64,000 nucleotides of DNA from Treponema pedis (GTDB lineage: Bacteria; Spirochaetota; Spirochaetia; Treponematales; Treponemataceae). The stretch is taken from NCBI RefSeq assembly GCF_017161325.1, contig NZ_CP045670.1, forward strand, positions 2,721,367-2,785,366. Reading direction: 5' to 3'. Below are positions 8,695-17,782 of the stretch, one piece after another. The position numbers and the translations under genes were made by a program. Positions within the stretch are counted from its first letter, which is position 1; every line of letters starts with the position of its first letter. Below the pieces are notes generated by a model that did no database searches, had not been told where the DNA came from, and saw only the letters and a list, made by a program, of their open reading frames with translations.

Positions 8695-10026
8695 GTGTTA
8701 AAAAGAAAAATAGAAAACAAACTCTCGGAATGGAAAAATCTGGAAAATAAAAAACCTCTTATTTTAAGAGGATTAAGACAGTGCGGTAAAACTTTTTCCG
8801 TAATGAATTTTGCAAAAAATAATTACGAACACATAATTTACTTAAATTTTTTTGAAAATCCGAGCTATGCAACCGCTTTTTCCGGTTCGCTTGAAACAGA
8901 CAACATTATAATGCAAATTTCGGCTATGATAGGCAAAAAGGCTGTTTTTAAAGCCGGAAAAACGGTTCTTATTTTAGATGAAATTCAGGAATGCCCGGAA
9001 GCAAGAACCGCTCTTAAATTTTTTTGTTTGGACGGACGATTTGATATAATTGCAACAGGCTCTTTATTGGGTGTCCGCGGGTACGGGAAAGCTCCGAAAT
9101 CCATTCCTGTAGGGTATGAAACCTCTCTTGAAATGTATCCTCTTGATTTTGAAGAATTTCTTTGGGCAAACGAAATTCCCGAAGAGATTATAGAAGTCTT
9201 AAAAAACCGTATTACGGAAGTAAAGCCCGTACCCGATGCACTGCATCAAAGAATGCGGCAGCTGCTTTTCCAATATACGGTAGTGGGCGGAATGCCCGAA
9301 GCAGTCAACGCTTTTGTAAAAACAAAACAGATAAACACGGTCCTTGCAGTACAAAAAGATATTATCCGCTCATACGAAGATGATATGCTGAAACACGCTC
9401 AAACAACCGATAAATCAAAAATTGTAGAATGCTTTAAATCCGTTCCAAGACAACTTGCAAGAGAAAATAAAAAGTTTAAATATTCGGAGGTAAAAAAAGG
9501 AGGCAGTGCATCAAAATATACAGGAAGTTTACAGTGGATAGAAGATGCCAGTATTATTACACGCTGTTTTAATTTGGAAACTACGGAACTTCCATTCAGC
9601 GGATATTGCATAGATGACGTTTTTAAAGTTTATATGAGCGATACGGGACTTTTTTCCTCAATGCTTGAAGACGGAACCTCTTTTGATATTTTAAACGGTA
9701 AACTTTACGCTTATAAGGGCGCAATTTTTGAAAACCTTATAGCCGATATTTTTTACAAAATGGGAAGAAAATTGTATTATTTCAGAAAAGATTCCGGTCT
9801 GGAAATAGACTTTCTTATACGCTACAAAGGAAATGCAACGGCGGTTGAAGTAAAGGCTGTAAACGGAAATGCAAAGAGTTTAAAAACCGTATTAAAAAAC
9901 AAAGAAAAATATCATCTTAAAAACGCAATAAAGCTAGGCGATTACAATATAGGGAAAATAAATATAGAAGAGGCGGAGGTGCTTACTCTTCCTCTGTACG
10001 CCGCATTTCTTTTAAGAGAGGTATAA
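8695..10026 (+). CDS. ATP-binding protein, AAA_14/DUF4143 type
   Basis: This 443-residue protein belongs to the AAA_14 plus DUF4143 family, whose cellular role is not established. The P-loop GLRQCGKT lies at 26-33, Walker B ILDEIQECPEA near 100, and the C-terminal part has a PD-(D/E)XK-like GLEIDFLIRY...AVEVKAVNG element. The start is GTG at 8695, chosen because GGAGG lies 7 nt upstream. It stands alone. Such genes are usually multi-copy in treponemes. Confidence 0.85.
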   Translation: MLKRKIENKLSEWKNLENKKPLILRGLRQCGKTFSVMNFAKNNYEHIIYLNFFENPSYATAFSGSLETDNIIMQISAMIGKKAVFKAGKTVLILDEIQECPEARTALKFFCLDGRFDIIATGSLLGVRGYGKAPKSIPVGYETSLEMYPLDFEEFLWANEIPEEIIEVLKNRITEVKPVPDALHQRMRQLLFQYTVVGGMPEAVNAFVKTKQINTVLAVQKDIIRSYEDDMLKHAQTTDKSKIVECFKSVPRQLARENKKFKYSEVKKGGSASKYTGSLQWIEDASIITRCFNLETTELPFSGYCIDDVFKVYMSDTGLFSSMLEDGTSFDILNGKLYAYKGAIFENLIADIFYKMGRKLYYFRKDSGLEIDFLIRYKGNATAVEVKAVNGNAKSLKTVLKNKEKYHLKNAIKLGDYNIGKINIEEAEVLTLPLYAAFLLREV

Positions 10027-10170
10027 GAAACGGAATAACTTATTTAAATACCTTAAAAGTATTTGTTACAAAACACCTTTAGTAAATTTACATCTGCCGT
10101 TGAAAACACAAGCCGTTATTTGTAAGGTTTTTAAGATAAATCAGTGTATAATTTGAGAATTTGGATATAC

Positions 10171-10199
10171 TTGCAATCGACACAATAATATAGTATACT
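10171..10199 (+). promoter_or_regulatory. Promoter of the oxygen-sensor/chemoreceptor operon
   Basis: TTGCAA (10171-10176) and TATACT (10194-10199) are separated by exactly 17 nt, 36 nt upstream of the ATG at 10235. Promoter role is inferred from the close match. Confidence 0.6.
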
Positions 10200-10234
10200 T
10201 ATCACGTACAAAGTTATACCTCAAGGAGTTTTAG

Positions 10235-11005
10235 ATGAAAGACGCGAACAATATTGACGGAATTGTTTTATATGAAGATAACGACCATAAATTTATTTGG
10301 TTGGGTTCGGAAAGTAAGAACAGAAAAGGTGCTGTCCAAACCATGCAATACCTTATTATAGACCATGGACGAGGAGTATTGCTTGACCCGGGCGGAGTTC
10401 ACCTTTTTTCGCGCGTAGTAACGGCAGTAAGCCGTTTTATATCGGTGGATAAAATCGATACTATTTTCTTTTCACACCAAGACCCGGACGTATCTTCAGG
10501 GATTGCTCTTTGGTTGGGTGTAACAAAGGCAAAGGTATATATTTCAGGTTTATGGGTAAGGTTTATGCCGCATTTCGGTATAGTAGATATTTCAAGAATT
10601 ATCGCCATTCCGGATAAGGGCTTAAATATTGCACTTCCTTCAGGAGCATATATGCGCTGTATTCCTTCACATTTTATGCATTCTCCGGGCCAATTCGGAC
10701 TTTACGATGAGCGCTCCCGCATTTTATTTACGGGCGATATAGGAGCGGCGGTTTTTGAAGACGATAATGAAACTACTTTTGTTGAAGACTTTTCAAAGCA
10801 TATTCCGCTTATAGAAGGTTTTCATGTGCGGTATATGGCCTCAAACAGTATCGCACGCAGATGGGCGGAAACAGTGCGCGCATTAAATCCCATTATGATA
10901 GCACCGCAACACGGTGCCATTTATAAAGACGAGCAGGTGAATAACTTTTTGAATTGGATATCGAATTTGAAGTGCGGTATCGATTATTTGGAAAGATTAT
11001 TTTAA
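10235..11005 (+). CDS. Di-iron metallo-beta-lactamase-fold protein, ODP-like oxygen sensor
   Basis: This 256-residue protein has the metallo-beta-lactamase fold of flavodiiron proteins but no flavodoxin domain. The metal motif is H81-Q-D83-P-D85-V, where the canonical HxExDH has lost its last histidine; further ligands are the SHFMHSPG, TGDIG and PQHG elements. Loss of this ligand and pairing with a soluble chemoreceptor match the oxygen-binding di-iron protein (ODP) described in T. denticola, which senses oxygen or iron for chemotaxis. It probably forms a two-gene operon with the receptor 14 nt downstream. The start follows AAGGAG. Confidence 0.85.
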   Translation: MKDANNIDGIVLYEDNDHKFIWLGSESKNRKGAVQTMQYLIIDHGRGVLLDPGGVHLFSRVVTAVSRFISVDKIDTIFFSHQDPDVSSGIALWLGVTKAKVYISGLWVRFMPHFGIVDISRIIAIPDKGLNIALPSGAYMRCIPSHFMHSPGQFGLYDERSRILFTGDIGAAVFEDDNETTFVEDFSKHIPLIEGFHVRYMASNSIARRWAETVRALNPIMIAPQHGAIYKDEQVNNFLNWISNLKCGIDYLERLF

Positions 11006-11019
11006 AGCAGGAACGGTTT

Positions 11020-11877
11020 ATGAATGAAGATAATAAAAAAATAGTTGAAAATTTCTCGGATTTGGTAGATAAAATAGTTGTTCAATATAACAGAGGTATC
11101 GTTCTGGATTTTGTAACTTCAAATTCGTTTGATATAATTGAAGAATCGATAGACAATTTGCAGGAACGTTTTAATACGATTCTTTCTTTATTTGAAGAAA
11201 TACAAAAAGAAAGCAGTTCTTCTGCGGAAAATGCAGGGAAAATCGATGAGATGATAGGAACCGTTTTGGAAAAAAGAGAAAATGTTCAAAGGGAAGTTCA
11301 TAAACGGGTTGAACAAATTGAAGCTACAGCAGCAAATGCGCAACATGCCGCCGATGCTTTTACCGTGTTAAAGGATAGAACGGCGGAGGTAAAAGATATG
11401 CTTTCAAGTATTCAAGAGGTATCGGTTAAAACCGGAATTCTTGCAATTAATGCTTCAATTGAAGCCGCGAGAGCGGGAAGTTTCGGGAGCGGTTTTAGGA
11501 TTATTGCAAATGAAGTACGCTCTCTTGCAACTCAAACGGGCGATTTTGCAAAAAATATTCAATCAAAACTTGATGAATTAAGTAAGTCCGTAAGTGAAAT
11601 AAATGACAGTATGTCCCTTTTTATATCTCTTTTTTCTAAATTTCAAAGTTCGTTTAACGGGGTTTTAAACAATCTTGATGAAAATTCAATAACTTTGAAC
11701 AAGGCAAGCGATTTCCTTACGGAAATTACTTCATCGATAAAAGAGCAGGATATTACTATAAGAGAAGGTTTTTATTCTCTTAAAAAGATAGACGGTCTTT
11801 TACGCGAAACAGGGGCAATACTCGATGTAGTGCAAACCAGCCACGAACACTTGGGCACCTTGTTGCAGCAAAAATAA
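11020..11877 (+). CDS. Soluble methyl-accepting chemotaxis protein
   Basis: This short cytoplasmic chemoreceptor (285 residues) has no membrane segment and is almost entirely coiled coil. The signalling tip reads TGILAINASIEAARAG followed by GFRIIANEVRSLA, close to the universal MCP hairpin. A frame extending upstream to 10954 would overlap the ODP gene; the ATG at 11020 with AGGAAC upstream is preferred. The neighbouring ODP gene suggests that this receptor takes its signal from the di-iron protein and passes it to CheA/CheW. Confidence 0.88.
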   Translation: MNEDNKKIVENFSDLVDKIVVQYNRGIVLDFVTSNSFDIIEESIDNLQERFNTILSLFEEIQKESSSSAENAGKIDEMIGTVLEKRENVQREVHKRVEQIEATAANAQHAADAFTVLKDRTAEVKDMLSSIQEVSVKTGILAINASIEAARAGSFGSGFRIIANEVRSLATQTGDFAKNIQSKLDELSKSVSEINDSMSLFISLFSKFQSSFNGVLNNLDENSITLNKASDFLTEITSSIKEQDITIREGFYSLKKIDGLLRETGAILDVVQTSHEHLGTLLQQK

Positions 11878-11907
11878 GAAATTACGGGGCCAAGGCTTAT
11901 GCGGAGT

Positions 11908-12240
11908 TTACTCTATAGTATACTCTACATAACCTTGGGATTTTTTTACGATAATTTCTCCTATGCCGGCTCTTACCGTACGAACATTTTTATAGTTGAT
12001 TTCATCGCCGCCCAAAGCGTTTTTACATAAAGCAACATCGTACCCGGTGCCTATAAGTTCGTTATTCAAGCTGCGAAAATTATTTACAATATCTCCCGCG
12101 CATACAATTTCTATATGGGCATCGATATTTTCTTCCGCACAGTACCGGTCAAAATTTTTAAGCTTTACAAGAAGTTTTTCAAAAAGATTCGCTTTTTCGA
12201 TTCTGAAAAGCACATTTATAAATTTTTTATTATGTTCCAT
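11908..12240 (-). CDS. DsrE/DsrF-like protein
   Basis: This 110-residue protein resembles the DsrE/YchN fold: an alternating N-terminal half (NVLFRIEKANLFEKLLVKLKN), then IEIVCAGDIV and a VALCKNAL segment that places a cysteine where DsrE-like proteins carry theirs. Family members are linked to sulfur transfer or have no known role. The ATG follows AAGGAAA. It is convergent with the chemoreceptor gene. Confidence 0.65.
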   Translation of the reverse strand: MEHNKKFINVLFRIEKANLFEKLLVKLKNFDRYCAEENIDAHIEIVCAGDIVNNFRSLNNELIGTGYDVALCKNALGGDEINYKNVRTVRAGIGEIIVKKSQGYVEYTIE

Positions 12241-12288
12241 AATATTTCCTTATATTTTATTTATCTTAAGTATATCCGTCAATCGGTT

Positions 12289-12789
12289 TTATGTATTTTC
12301 AGGTTCGTGTTGACCGGGCATAGGCCGCTCCTTTGCAGTCATATTAATAACGGTTAATTTAAAAACACAAACGGAGTTAATATCCGCCTCTGCAAAATGC
12401 CAGTCCGTTTTACCCGTATGGTGCTTCATCAACAAGGTAAGAGCATGTTTTTTTTCTTCCGTATTATTTACAAATTGAACCGTTCCGGTTCCTATTATGG
12501 ACCTGTATGCGTATCCGTAACTGCAAGCCGTATTTCCCGATATAAGACTATGATTAGTATCAAGCTCAAAGCCCGCTTTCGGATTTTTTTGTATTAAATC
12601 TATTTTTCTCCCTTTTCCGGCACCGTGAAAATAAAATATAAACCGTCCGTCAATTTCTTCATAGCCGTAATTAAGAGGAATAATATAAACCTCTCCGCAG
12701 TCAATAAATCCAAGTCTTATGCAATCGCTTTGTTCTATAATCATTTTAATTGTTTTACAATCGGTTATTTCCCTGTCTTTTCTTCTCAT
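12289..12789 (-). CDS. NimA-like pyridoxamine-5'-phosphate-oxidase-fold flavoprotein
   Basis: This 166-residue protein has the FMN-binding split-barrel fold. It begins MRRKDREITD, then shows CIRLGFIDCGEVYIIPLNYGYEE, FYFHGAGKGRKIDLIQKNPKAGFE and a histidine-rich LLMKHHTGKTDW segment, a pattern shared by NimA-type nitroimidazole reductases and related oxidases. The ATG at 12789 follows AGGAGA; an upstream extension to 12825 has no such signal. It could affect nitroimidazole sensitivity, but this is inference. Confidence 0.75.
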   Translation of the reverse strand: MRRKDREITDCKTIKMIIEQSDCIRLGFIDCGEVYIIPLNYGYEEIDGRFIFYFHGAGKGRKIDLIQKNPKAGFELDTNHSLISGNTACSYGYAYRSIIGTGTVQFVNNTEEKKHALTLLMKHHTGKTDWHFAEADINSVCVFKLTVINMTAKERPMPGQHEPENT

Positions 12790-12829
12790 AGATTTTCTCC
12801 TATAACATTTTAAAAAAATTATCAAATTT

Positions 12830-13140
12830 TTAAAAACCTTTCAAGTGTTTTTATAAGTGAAACTTAAAAATATATTTCAAGTGTTTTATTTATCTTCTTT
12901 TATATATTGAGGCATAAATGATAACAGGCTTTTTATCACTTATGTTCCGATTTATTTTATTACAACGCCGGTTATTAAATTTCGTGTAAGGTTGTTTTTT
13001 TTCGATATTACCTGCCGTTTTGTAATATATTTTTATTATAACAAAAAATAAAATAATTTGTAAGATGAATAAATAATAAAAGTTTTAAAATCTGAAAGTT
13101 GTGTGTCATTTTAAAGGGAGATTAGTATAAAACAGAAAAT
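12830..13140. other. AT-rich intergenic region
   Basis: No gene is seen in this stretch. It is very A/T-rich with TTATTATAACAAAAAATAAA-like low-complexity sequence and leads into the hairpin cluster starting near 13150. Confidence 0.4.
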
Positions 13141-13149
13141 TTTATAATT

Positions 13150-13325
13150 TGGTTATAGGGGCTTTGCGTTAGCGGCGGGAGCGGAACCGTACAAGTTTTT
13201 TAAAACTTGTACGGGTTGTACACAAACGTGCAGTAATTTCTGCACGTTTGTACCGGAGCGAAAGCGGAGCCGCGTACAGAGCGGCGGTTTGTATCACAAA
13301 CCGCAACGCCCGTCTTTTTAACGGG
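13150..13325. repeat. Cluster of three perfect hairpins (third hairpin family)
   Basis: Within 120 nt there are three strong inverted repeats: GTACAAGTTTT/AAAACTTGTAC (13189-13212), ACAAACGTGCAG/CTGCACGTTTGT (13222-13251) and GCGGTTTGT/ACAAACCGC (13284-13304), set in GC-richer linkers. The cluster ends 10 nt from the stop codon of the hydrolase gene. It resembles the array at 37506-37608, which has a similar GCGGTTTGT stem. Confidence 0.75.
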
Positions 13326-13337
13326 GCTTTATAAATT

Positions 13338-14330
13338 TTATTGTGCCTTTATCAATGCTGCAATATCATATTGAACCTGTTTTGCTTCGGGAATAGGATA
13401 CAGTGCATAAGCGTGATTCATTTTCTCCGCAATGACTATGGAGTGTTCGGCTCCTTGCATTTTTAATAAAGAATGAAATTTTAGTATATCCGGATAGAGA
13501 ATGTCATGGGTACCTGTGAACATAATAATCGGCGCGATACCGTTAAAGTTTCCGTAAGCCGGACTTACATACGGCTCTTTTATATTTTCTTTACCGCCCG
13601 CCCATGCTTCACCTGCAAGTGCGAGATACGGACCGTAAAGCATCGGGTCGGTACTTTCATAGTTTTTTATTTCAGGATGAGTCATAGTTACATCGACCCA
13701 AGGAGAAAAAAGTACGAGACGTGCAGGCTGTGCTTGTTGCGTGTCGCGAAGGTAGAGCGCAAAACCGAGTGCAAGTCCGCCGCCGGCGGAATCCCCTATT
13801 ACGGTTATTTTTTCCGCCGCCGAAGTTTTAAGTATTTCTTTGTAGAGTTCGTTTAATTGCCGGTACACCGTTTTATATGTTGTTTTGGGTGCAAGCGGAT
13901 AAACGGGAAAAATAACTTTTGCTCCCGCCGCTTTTGCAATTGTTGTAACGGCGGTATAATGCTGATTTACGGCATGGTTAATATATGACCCGCCGTGAAT
14001 GTACAGAATTATTTTTTGATTTTGATTGTAAAAATCATTCCAGATAAAAACCTGCATACCGCCGATTTCGGTTTCCGTTACGGGCATACCGAGCAGTTCG
14101 GACGGATTGTCCGTTTTATCAGGTTTTTGTAATCTTTGTAATTCGGTTAAACCCGCTTCGGCAATTTGAACCGACAGTTTTTTTGTGCCCATAAACCAAA
14201 AAGCTTTTTCAATTACCCAACTCGATAAAGACCGATGTTCTATAAATTTGATGTATCCTACAAGAACGGCGAGTATGAAAATCAAAGCAAATAAAATACA
14301 TAAACACAGTTTTTTTTTATTTTTCATCAT
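13338..14330 (-). CDS. Membrane-anchored alpha/beta hydrolase (HSL/esterase family)
   Basis: This 330-residue esterase-like hydrolase has an N-terminal membrane anchor (about residues 7-28). It carries the oxyanion motif IHGGSY, the nucleophile elbow GDSAGGG, the acid in GTHDILYPD and the histidine in MNHAYALYP, so all HSL-family catalytic elements are present. It is probably surface-facing or periplasmic. The substrate is unknown. GGAGG lies upstream of the double ATG, and either ATG may be used. Confidence 0.85.
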   Translation of the reverse strand: MMKNKKKLCLCILFALIFILAVLVGYIKFIEHRSLSSWVIEKAFWFMGTKKLSVQIAEAGLTELQRLQKPDKTDNPSELLGMPVTETEIGGMQVFIWNDFYNQNQKIILYIHGGSYINHAVNQHYTAVTTIAKAAGAKVIFPVYPLAPKTTYKTVYRQLNELYKEILKTSAAEKITVIGDSAGGGLALGFALYLRDTQQAQPARLVLFSPWVDVTMTHPEIKNYESTDPMLYGPYLALAGEAWAGGKENIKEPYVSPAYGNFNGIAPIIMFTGTHDILYPDILKFHSLLKMQGAEHSIVIAEKMNHAYALYPIPEAKQVQYDIAALIKAQ

Positions 14331-14420
14331 AAAATTATTAACCTCCGATATTTTTTTAACGGGATTGTAAAACTTTGAGAGGCTTTTGCCCGTTTGTATT
14401 CAATTAGAATACTTCATATT

Positions 14421-14666
14421 TTACTCCTCGTTTATTCCTTCATTAAATAATTTTTTTATATATCCGCTCGCATTTTTATTATATAAGCACTTTATACATT
14501 TACCGTTTTTAAAGATATGCTTGCAATTCGGATATCCATATAATATATGAGCGCAATTAGGACATATAGCGTCCATTTTTGAAGAAGATACCAAAAATGG
14601 ACTTCCGCATTCATCGCATATTTTTACGGTTTTACTGTTCTCTTTTATATTTGATATTTCGCTCAT
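14421..14666 (-). CDS. Small zinc-ribbon protein
   Basis: This 81-residue protein has paired metal-binding motifs: CDEC with CPNC, then CKHIFKNGKCIKC. Eight cysteines or so would bind two zinc ions. Such double ribbons occur in small regulatory or chaperone-like proteins. The ATG is preceded by AGGAAC at somewhat long distance. No partner is identified. Confidence 0.6.
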   Translation of the reverse strand: MSEISNIKENSKTVKICDECGSPFLVSSSKMDAICPNCAHILYGYPNCKHIFKNGKCIKCLYNKNASGYIKKLFNEGINEE

Positions 14667-14797
14667 TTTAATCCAAGTTCCTGCAAATATGCCGTTCTTA
14701 TTTTTTTCGATTTTTCATGTATTATCAGCTTGCCCGGTTAATCGCAATAATTTGTTTAAGTTCAATTATTATATCACATTATATCTTAATAAAAAAG

Positions 14798-14998
14798 TTA
14801 TATGTATTGAAGCATTTTATCTTCTATCACATAAAACGAAAAAAACACTTTATTTGCCGCAGTCTCCTTTCCCGAAATTACCTTCAATATTTTTATGGAA
14901 TATTCTGCATTTTTCTTTTGTAAATGCTTGAATAATACCGTGTCTAAATACAGATTCCGCTCATCGCTGTCCCCATATATGGTGCAATAGTTTATCAT
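14798..14998 (-). CDS. Small unknown protein coupled to the upstream gene
   Basis: This 66-residue frame starts ATGATAAAC, its ATG overlapping the TGA of the upstream gene (ATGA). GGAGGAAA lies just upstream inside that gene. Overlap and ribosome-binding site argue that it is real and translationally coupled. The sequence (YCTIYGDSDERNLYLDTVLF) matches no family I recognise. A toxin/immunity or two-subunit role would be speculation. Confidence 0.5.
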   Translation of the reverse strand: MINYCTIYGDSDERNLYLDTVLFKHLQKKNAEYSIKILKVISGKETAANKVFFSFYVIEDKMLQYI

Positions 14999-15861
14999 TG
15001 AATTTCCTCCAAAAATCCATGCATCCGTTTTTCATCATTTAGCGGATACAGTTCATTTGCTTGATTCAGTAAAAGCAGTATTTTTTCTTTTCGTTTCTTT
15101 TTTGCAGTTTCGCTTTTTAAGTTTTCGATTCCTTCAATCAGCTTTTGCGCTTCCGTCTTTAACCTGTGCCATTTTTGCCAATCATAATCCGACATTTTAT
15201 CCGCTTTTTCTTTTAAACTATTCAATTTTAAAAATTGTTCCGTGATTTTATGAAAATCCTCAGGTTCTCCGAGTATTGCCGGCTCAAAATAAATCTCATC
15301 GGAAAATCTTGTTTCTAAAAATGATTTTATCTTTTCACTCACATAGATTTCCTGACTTTTTAATGAATGTACTACAAAAATATCTTTTGCGGACAGTGTC
15401 GATTTTACTAATTTTTCTTTAGTATCTTTTTTATCATAATACGCATATCCCTCTTTTTCAGGGATTAAAGCATACAAGTTTCCCAACTCCTGCGATAAGA
15501 GCTCATTAGGCTTTCTGTTTGTAATATATTCTTCCGCATCCATATCGCCTGATGGGTACAGTTTCGGTTCATCTGCGGATAAATCCCAATCCTGCCAGTC
15601 CAATTTGACAATTTTATCTTTTCGGATTTTTTTAAAATTAAAATTTAAAAAACTTTCTTCTATCAGTTTTTTTATATGCTCTTTTACTATAATAACGGGG
15701 CATTCTCTATCGTATTGACTTCTGTATATTTCGGGACAAAAAGGAGCCGTTCTTAAATGACAGTGTTCTTTTTTCTTTTTATCGAAGAAATAAATTCCCT
15801 GCCATAGTATTTCTCCGTAATTCCCCCACGGCATTTTTTTATTTTTTAATATATAAATCAT
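14995..15861 (-). CDS. Unknown protein, weakly reminiscent of DUF1629/Imm11-type immunity proteins
   Basis: This 288-residue soluble protein has no signal peptide. The start ATG at 15861 follows GGGAGGAAA. The middle shows an IFVVHSLKSQEIYVSEKIKS block followed by an FEPAILG block, a layout (switch to 'vvSekvk', then 'f.P') reminiscent of DUF1629-type polymorphic-toxin immunity proteins. The C-terminus is a charged coiled coil. The next gene overlaps by 4 nt. The function stays open. Confidence 0.5.
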   Translation of the reverse strand: MIYILKNKKMPWGNYGEILWQGIYFFDKKKKEHCHLRTAPFCPEIYRSQYDRECPVIIVKEHIKKLIEESFLNFNFKKIRKDKIVKLDWQDWDLSADEPKLYPSGDMDAEEYITNRKPNELLSQELGNLYALIPEKEGYAYYDKKDTKEKLVKSTLSAKDIFVVHSLKSQEIYVSEKIKSFLETRFSDEIYFEPAILGEPEDFHKITEQFLKLNSLKEKADKMSDYDWQKWHRLKTEAQKLIEGIENLKSETAKKKRKEKILLLLNQANELYPLNDEKRMHGFLEEIQ

Positions 15862-15964
15862 AAGTTTCCTCCCTGAGTTTTTTTGCTTTACACCATTTAA
15901 CAACATCGTCCGTATCGAAAGCGAGATTTCGACAGCCGAAGTTAAATTTCATAAAGCTCCTCTT

Positions 15965-17308
15965 TTACCCTATTACAATCCAGTTCCCGTCACGCTTTGA
16001 CCCGATTCTCTCTATTATACTTTTTTCTTGCAAAGTCTTAAAAGTTCTTTCAATTGTTCTTTTGGAAACTCCTATTTTTGCTGCAATATCGATAGACGTA
16101 TAACTTGGATTTTCTATTAACAGTTCAATCACTATTTTTTCCGTTTTATTCAAACCGACATTCAAACCGACATTCAAACCGACATTCAAACCGACATTTT
16201 TATTCGGAAGCACGGCAAGAACTTCTTTTTCAAATGGAATTATGCAATGAATATAGTTACTTTCAATTTCGAAAATTTCTTTTCCGTACTTTTCGACGAT
16301 TGTCGGTATTCCATGCCCTGTATGTTCCGTCAGCCCCATCGCCAGAAAAATTCGCATCAATGTTATGTTTCTCGGTTTACTTATACCCGCAAAGAATTGT
16401 TTCTTACTTAACCCGTTTGGGAGCCCTCCATGTGATAATATTTCCAATCTGTCATTATACATAGATATTTGCGGTTCGGTAATTAACCAGTCATTATGGA
16501 CTAATGCATTCAGGATAGCTTCATTTACGGCATCATAATCAAATAAATAAATATCTTTTCTCGGTCTGACAGTGGTATCGGAGATACATATATTTTCAGC
16601 TTGTAATCTATTTTTTATTTTGCTATAGGTTGTTAAAAGGCACCCACATCCATAGTCGCTCCTTTCGGAGATTGAAGCTTTGTTTTTTCCTTGAAATTTT
16701 ACAAATATAAAAGGAATATTGTTTTTATCCGATAATAATTCAGCTAATAAATTGTATTCTCCGGCTTCATTTCGTAAGTTTAAATTACTTTCAAAGGTTC
16801 GGTCTTCCAGATGATAACCTTTTTCAGAATAATATATTTTAAGCTCTTTAAAAGATAATTCTTTTAAATTTGATTTTTTCTTAATCATGTATTCGCTGTC
16901 AATAAATTTCCGCTCATACCTTATTTTTATTTGTTCTGCAGTCATTTCTTTGCAAGTTGTTCCTATCCTTATAGTACATCCGGTAGAAGAAAAGCCATAC
17001 TTCTTTTGACAATAAATATGGTTTCTGCCTTTACGGATATGAATTAAAACGATTGTTTTTCCGCTATCAAATCTTAGTTCTAATCTTATTTCGTCTTGAG
17101 GATTCGGTTCTATTTGTGCTGTTATAACATCGGAAATTCTTCTTAATACTTCATCAATTTTATTGACACCAACGACTGCTCCATTATTCTTTACTCCGAT
17201 AAGGATTGTTCCGCCGTCTCCATTAAGAAAAGATACTATTTCTTTTGCAATCGTATCAGTATATTTTTCTTTTAATTCTACAGCTTCCGATTCCAAATAT
17301 TTTTTCAT
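15965..17308 (-). CDS. AlbA/Schlafen-type ATP-binding regulator with C-terminal HTH
   Basis: This 447-residue protein has an N-terminal AlbA_2 domain (ESEAVELKEKYTDTIAKEI, then FLNGDGGTILIGVKNNG), a middle GHKL-like region (NEILNALVHNDW, HGGLPNGL, TGHGIPTIVEKYG) and a C-terminal winged HTH (YTSIDIAAKIGVSKRTIERT). Between middle and HTH lies a repeat linker of four NVGL units encoded by a perfect 12-bp tandem repeat. Such proteins are often described as transcriptional regulators or RecG-like. The ATG follows AGGAGGA. Confidence 0.85.
   Translation of the reverse strand: MKKYLESEAVELKEKYTDTIAKEIVSFLNGDGGTILIGVKNNGAVVGVNKIDEVLRRISDVITAQIEPNPQDEIRLELRFDSGKTIVLIHIRKGRNHIYCQKKYGFSSTGCTIRIGTTCKEMTAEQIKIRYERKFIDSEYMIKKKSNLKELSFKELKIYYSEKGYHLEDRTFESNLNLRNEAGEYNLLAELLSDKNNIPFIFVKFQGKNKASISERSDYGCGCLLTTYSKIKNRLQAENICISDTTVRPRKDIYLFDYDAVNEAILNALVHNDWLITEPQISMYNDRLEILSHGGLPNGLSKKQFFAGISKPRNITLMRIFLAMGLTEHTGHGIPTIVEKYGKEIFEIESNYIHCIIPFEKEVLAVLPNKNVGLNVGLNVGLNVGLNKTEKIVIELLIENPSYTSIDIAAKIGVSKRTIERTFKTLQEKSIIERIGSKRDGNWIVIG
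16148..16195. repeat. Perfect 12-bp tandem repeat, four copies, in frame
   Basis: ATTCAAACCGAC occurs four times without change (16148-16159, 16160-16171, 16172-16183, 16184-16195). It encodes NVGL units in the inter-domain linker of the AlbA-type regulator. Slippage would change linker length by four residues without breaking the frame. Confidence 0.95.
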
Positions 17309-17451
17309 TTTTAAATCCTCCTATTGTGATAAATTATATCATAAGTGAGACATTTATTAAATATAAGTCGATATTTTTAATTTATATTATTAAGAACTGC
17401 GAATCTTACAAATCAACAGTGGAACTCACATTTAAGTTTCCTGCCATTGCC

Positions 17452-17649
17452 CTAAACAATATTACGTCTTTGATAAACTCCGCAATAATTATTAACGACA
17501 ACTTTGTACTCGCTCGACCTTCCCTTTATTTCTACAACTTTATTATCCGTTAAATTCTCTTCACAAAATAACGGCATAAGTTCTTGCGCATGTAATCTAT
17601 ACTTATCCGTATCTACCGCATTTGTCATTTTACCGCTCTTTTTTGTCAT
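17452..17649 (-). CDS. Small hypothetical protein
   Basis: A frame of 65 residues begins with ATG at 17649 behind GGGAGG (spacing about 11). The sequence (LHAQELMPLFCEENLTDNKV) has plausible composition but no family I recognise. It may be a remnant, as the genes around it are small orphans. Confidence 0.35.
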   Translation of the reverse strand: MTKKSGKMTNAVDTDKYRLHAQELMPLFCEENLTDNKVVEIKGRSSEYKVVVNNYCGVYQRRNIV

Positions 17650-17782
17650 ACAATTTAAACCTCCCGTAACATACATTACCAAAATCCAACAAGCCGGAAC
17701 ACAGCTGAACCTTCAATAAATCATTTTAAATTTAAAGTACTTTTACAAAATCACTGTCCGTACAAGTACTTCCAATATGCAA

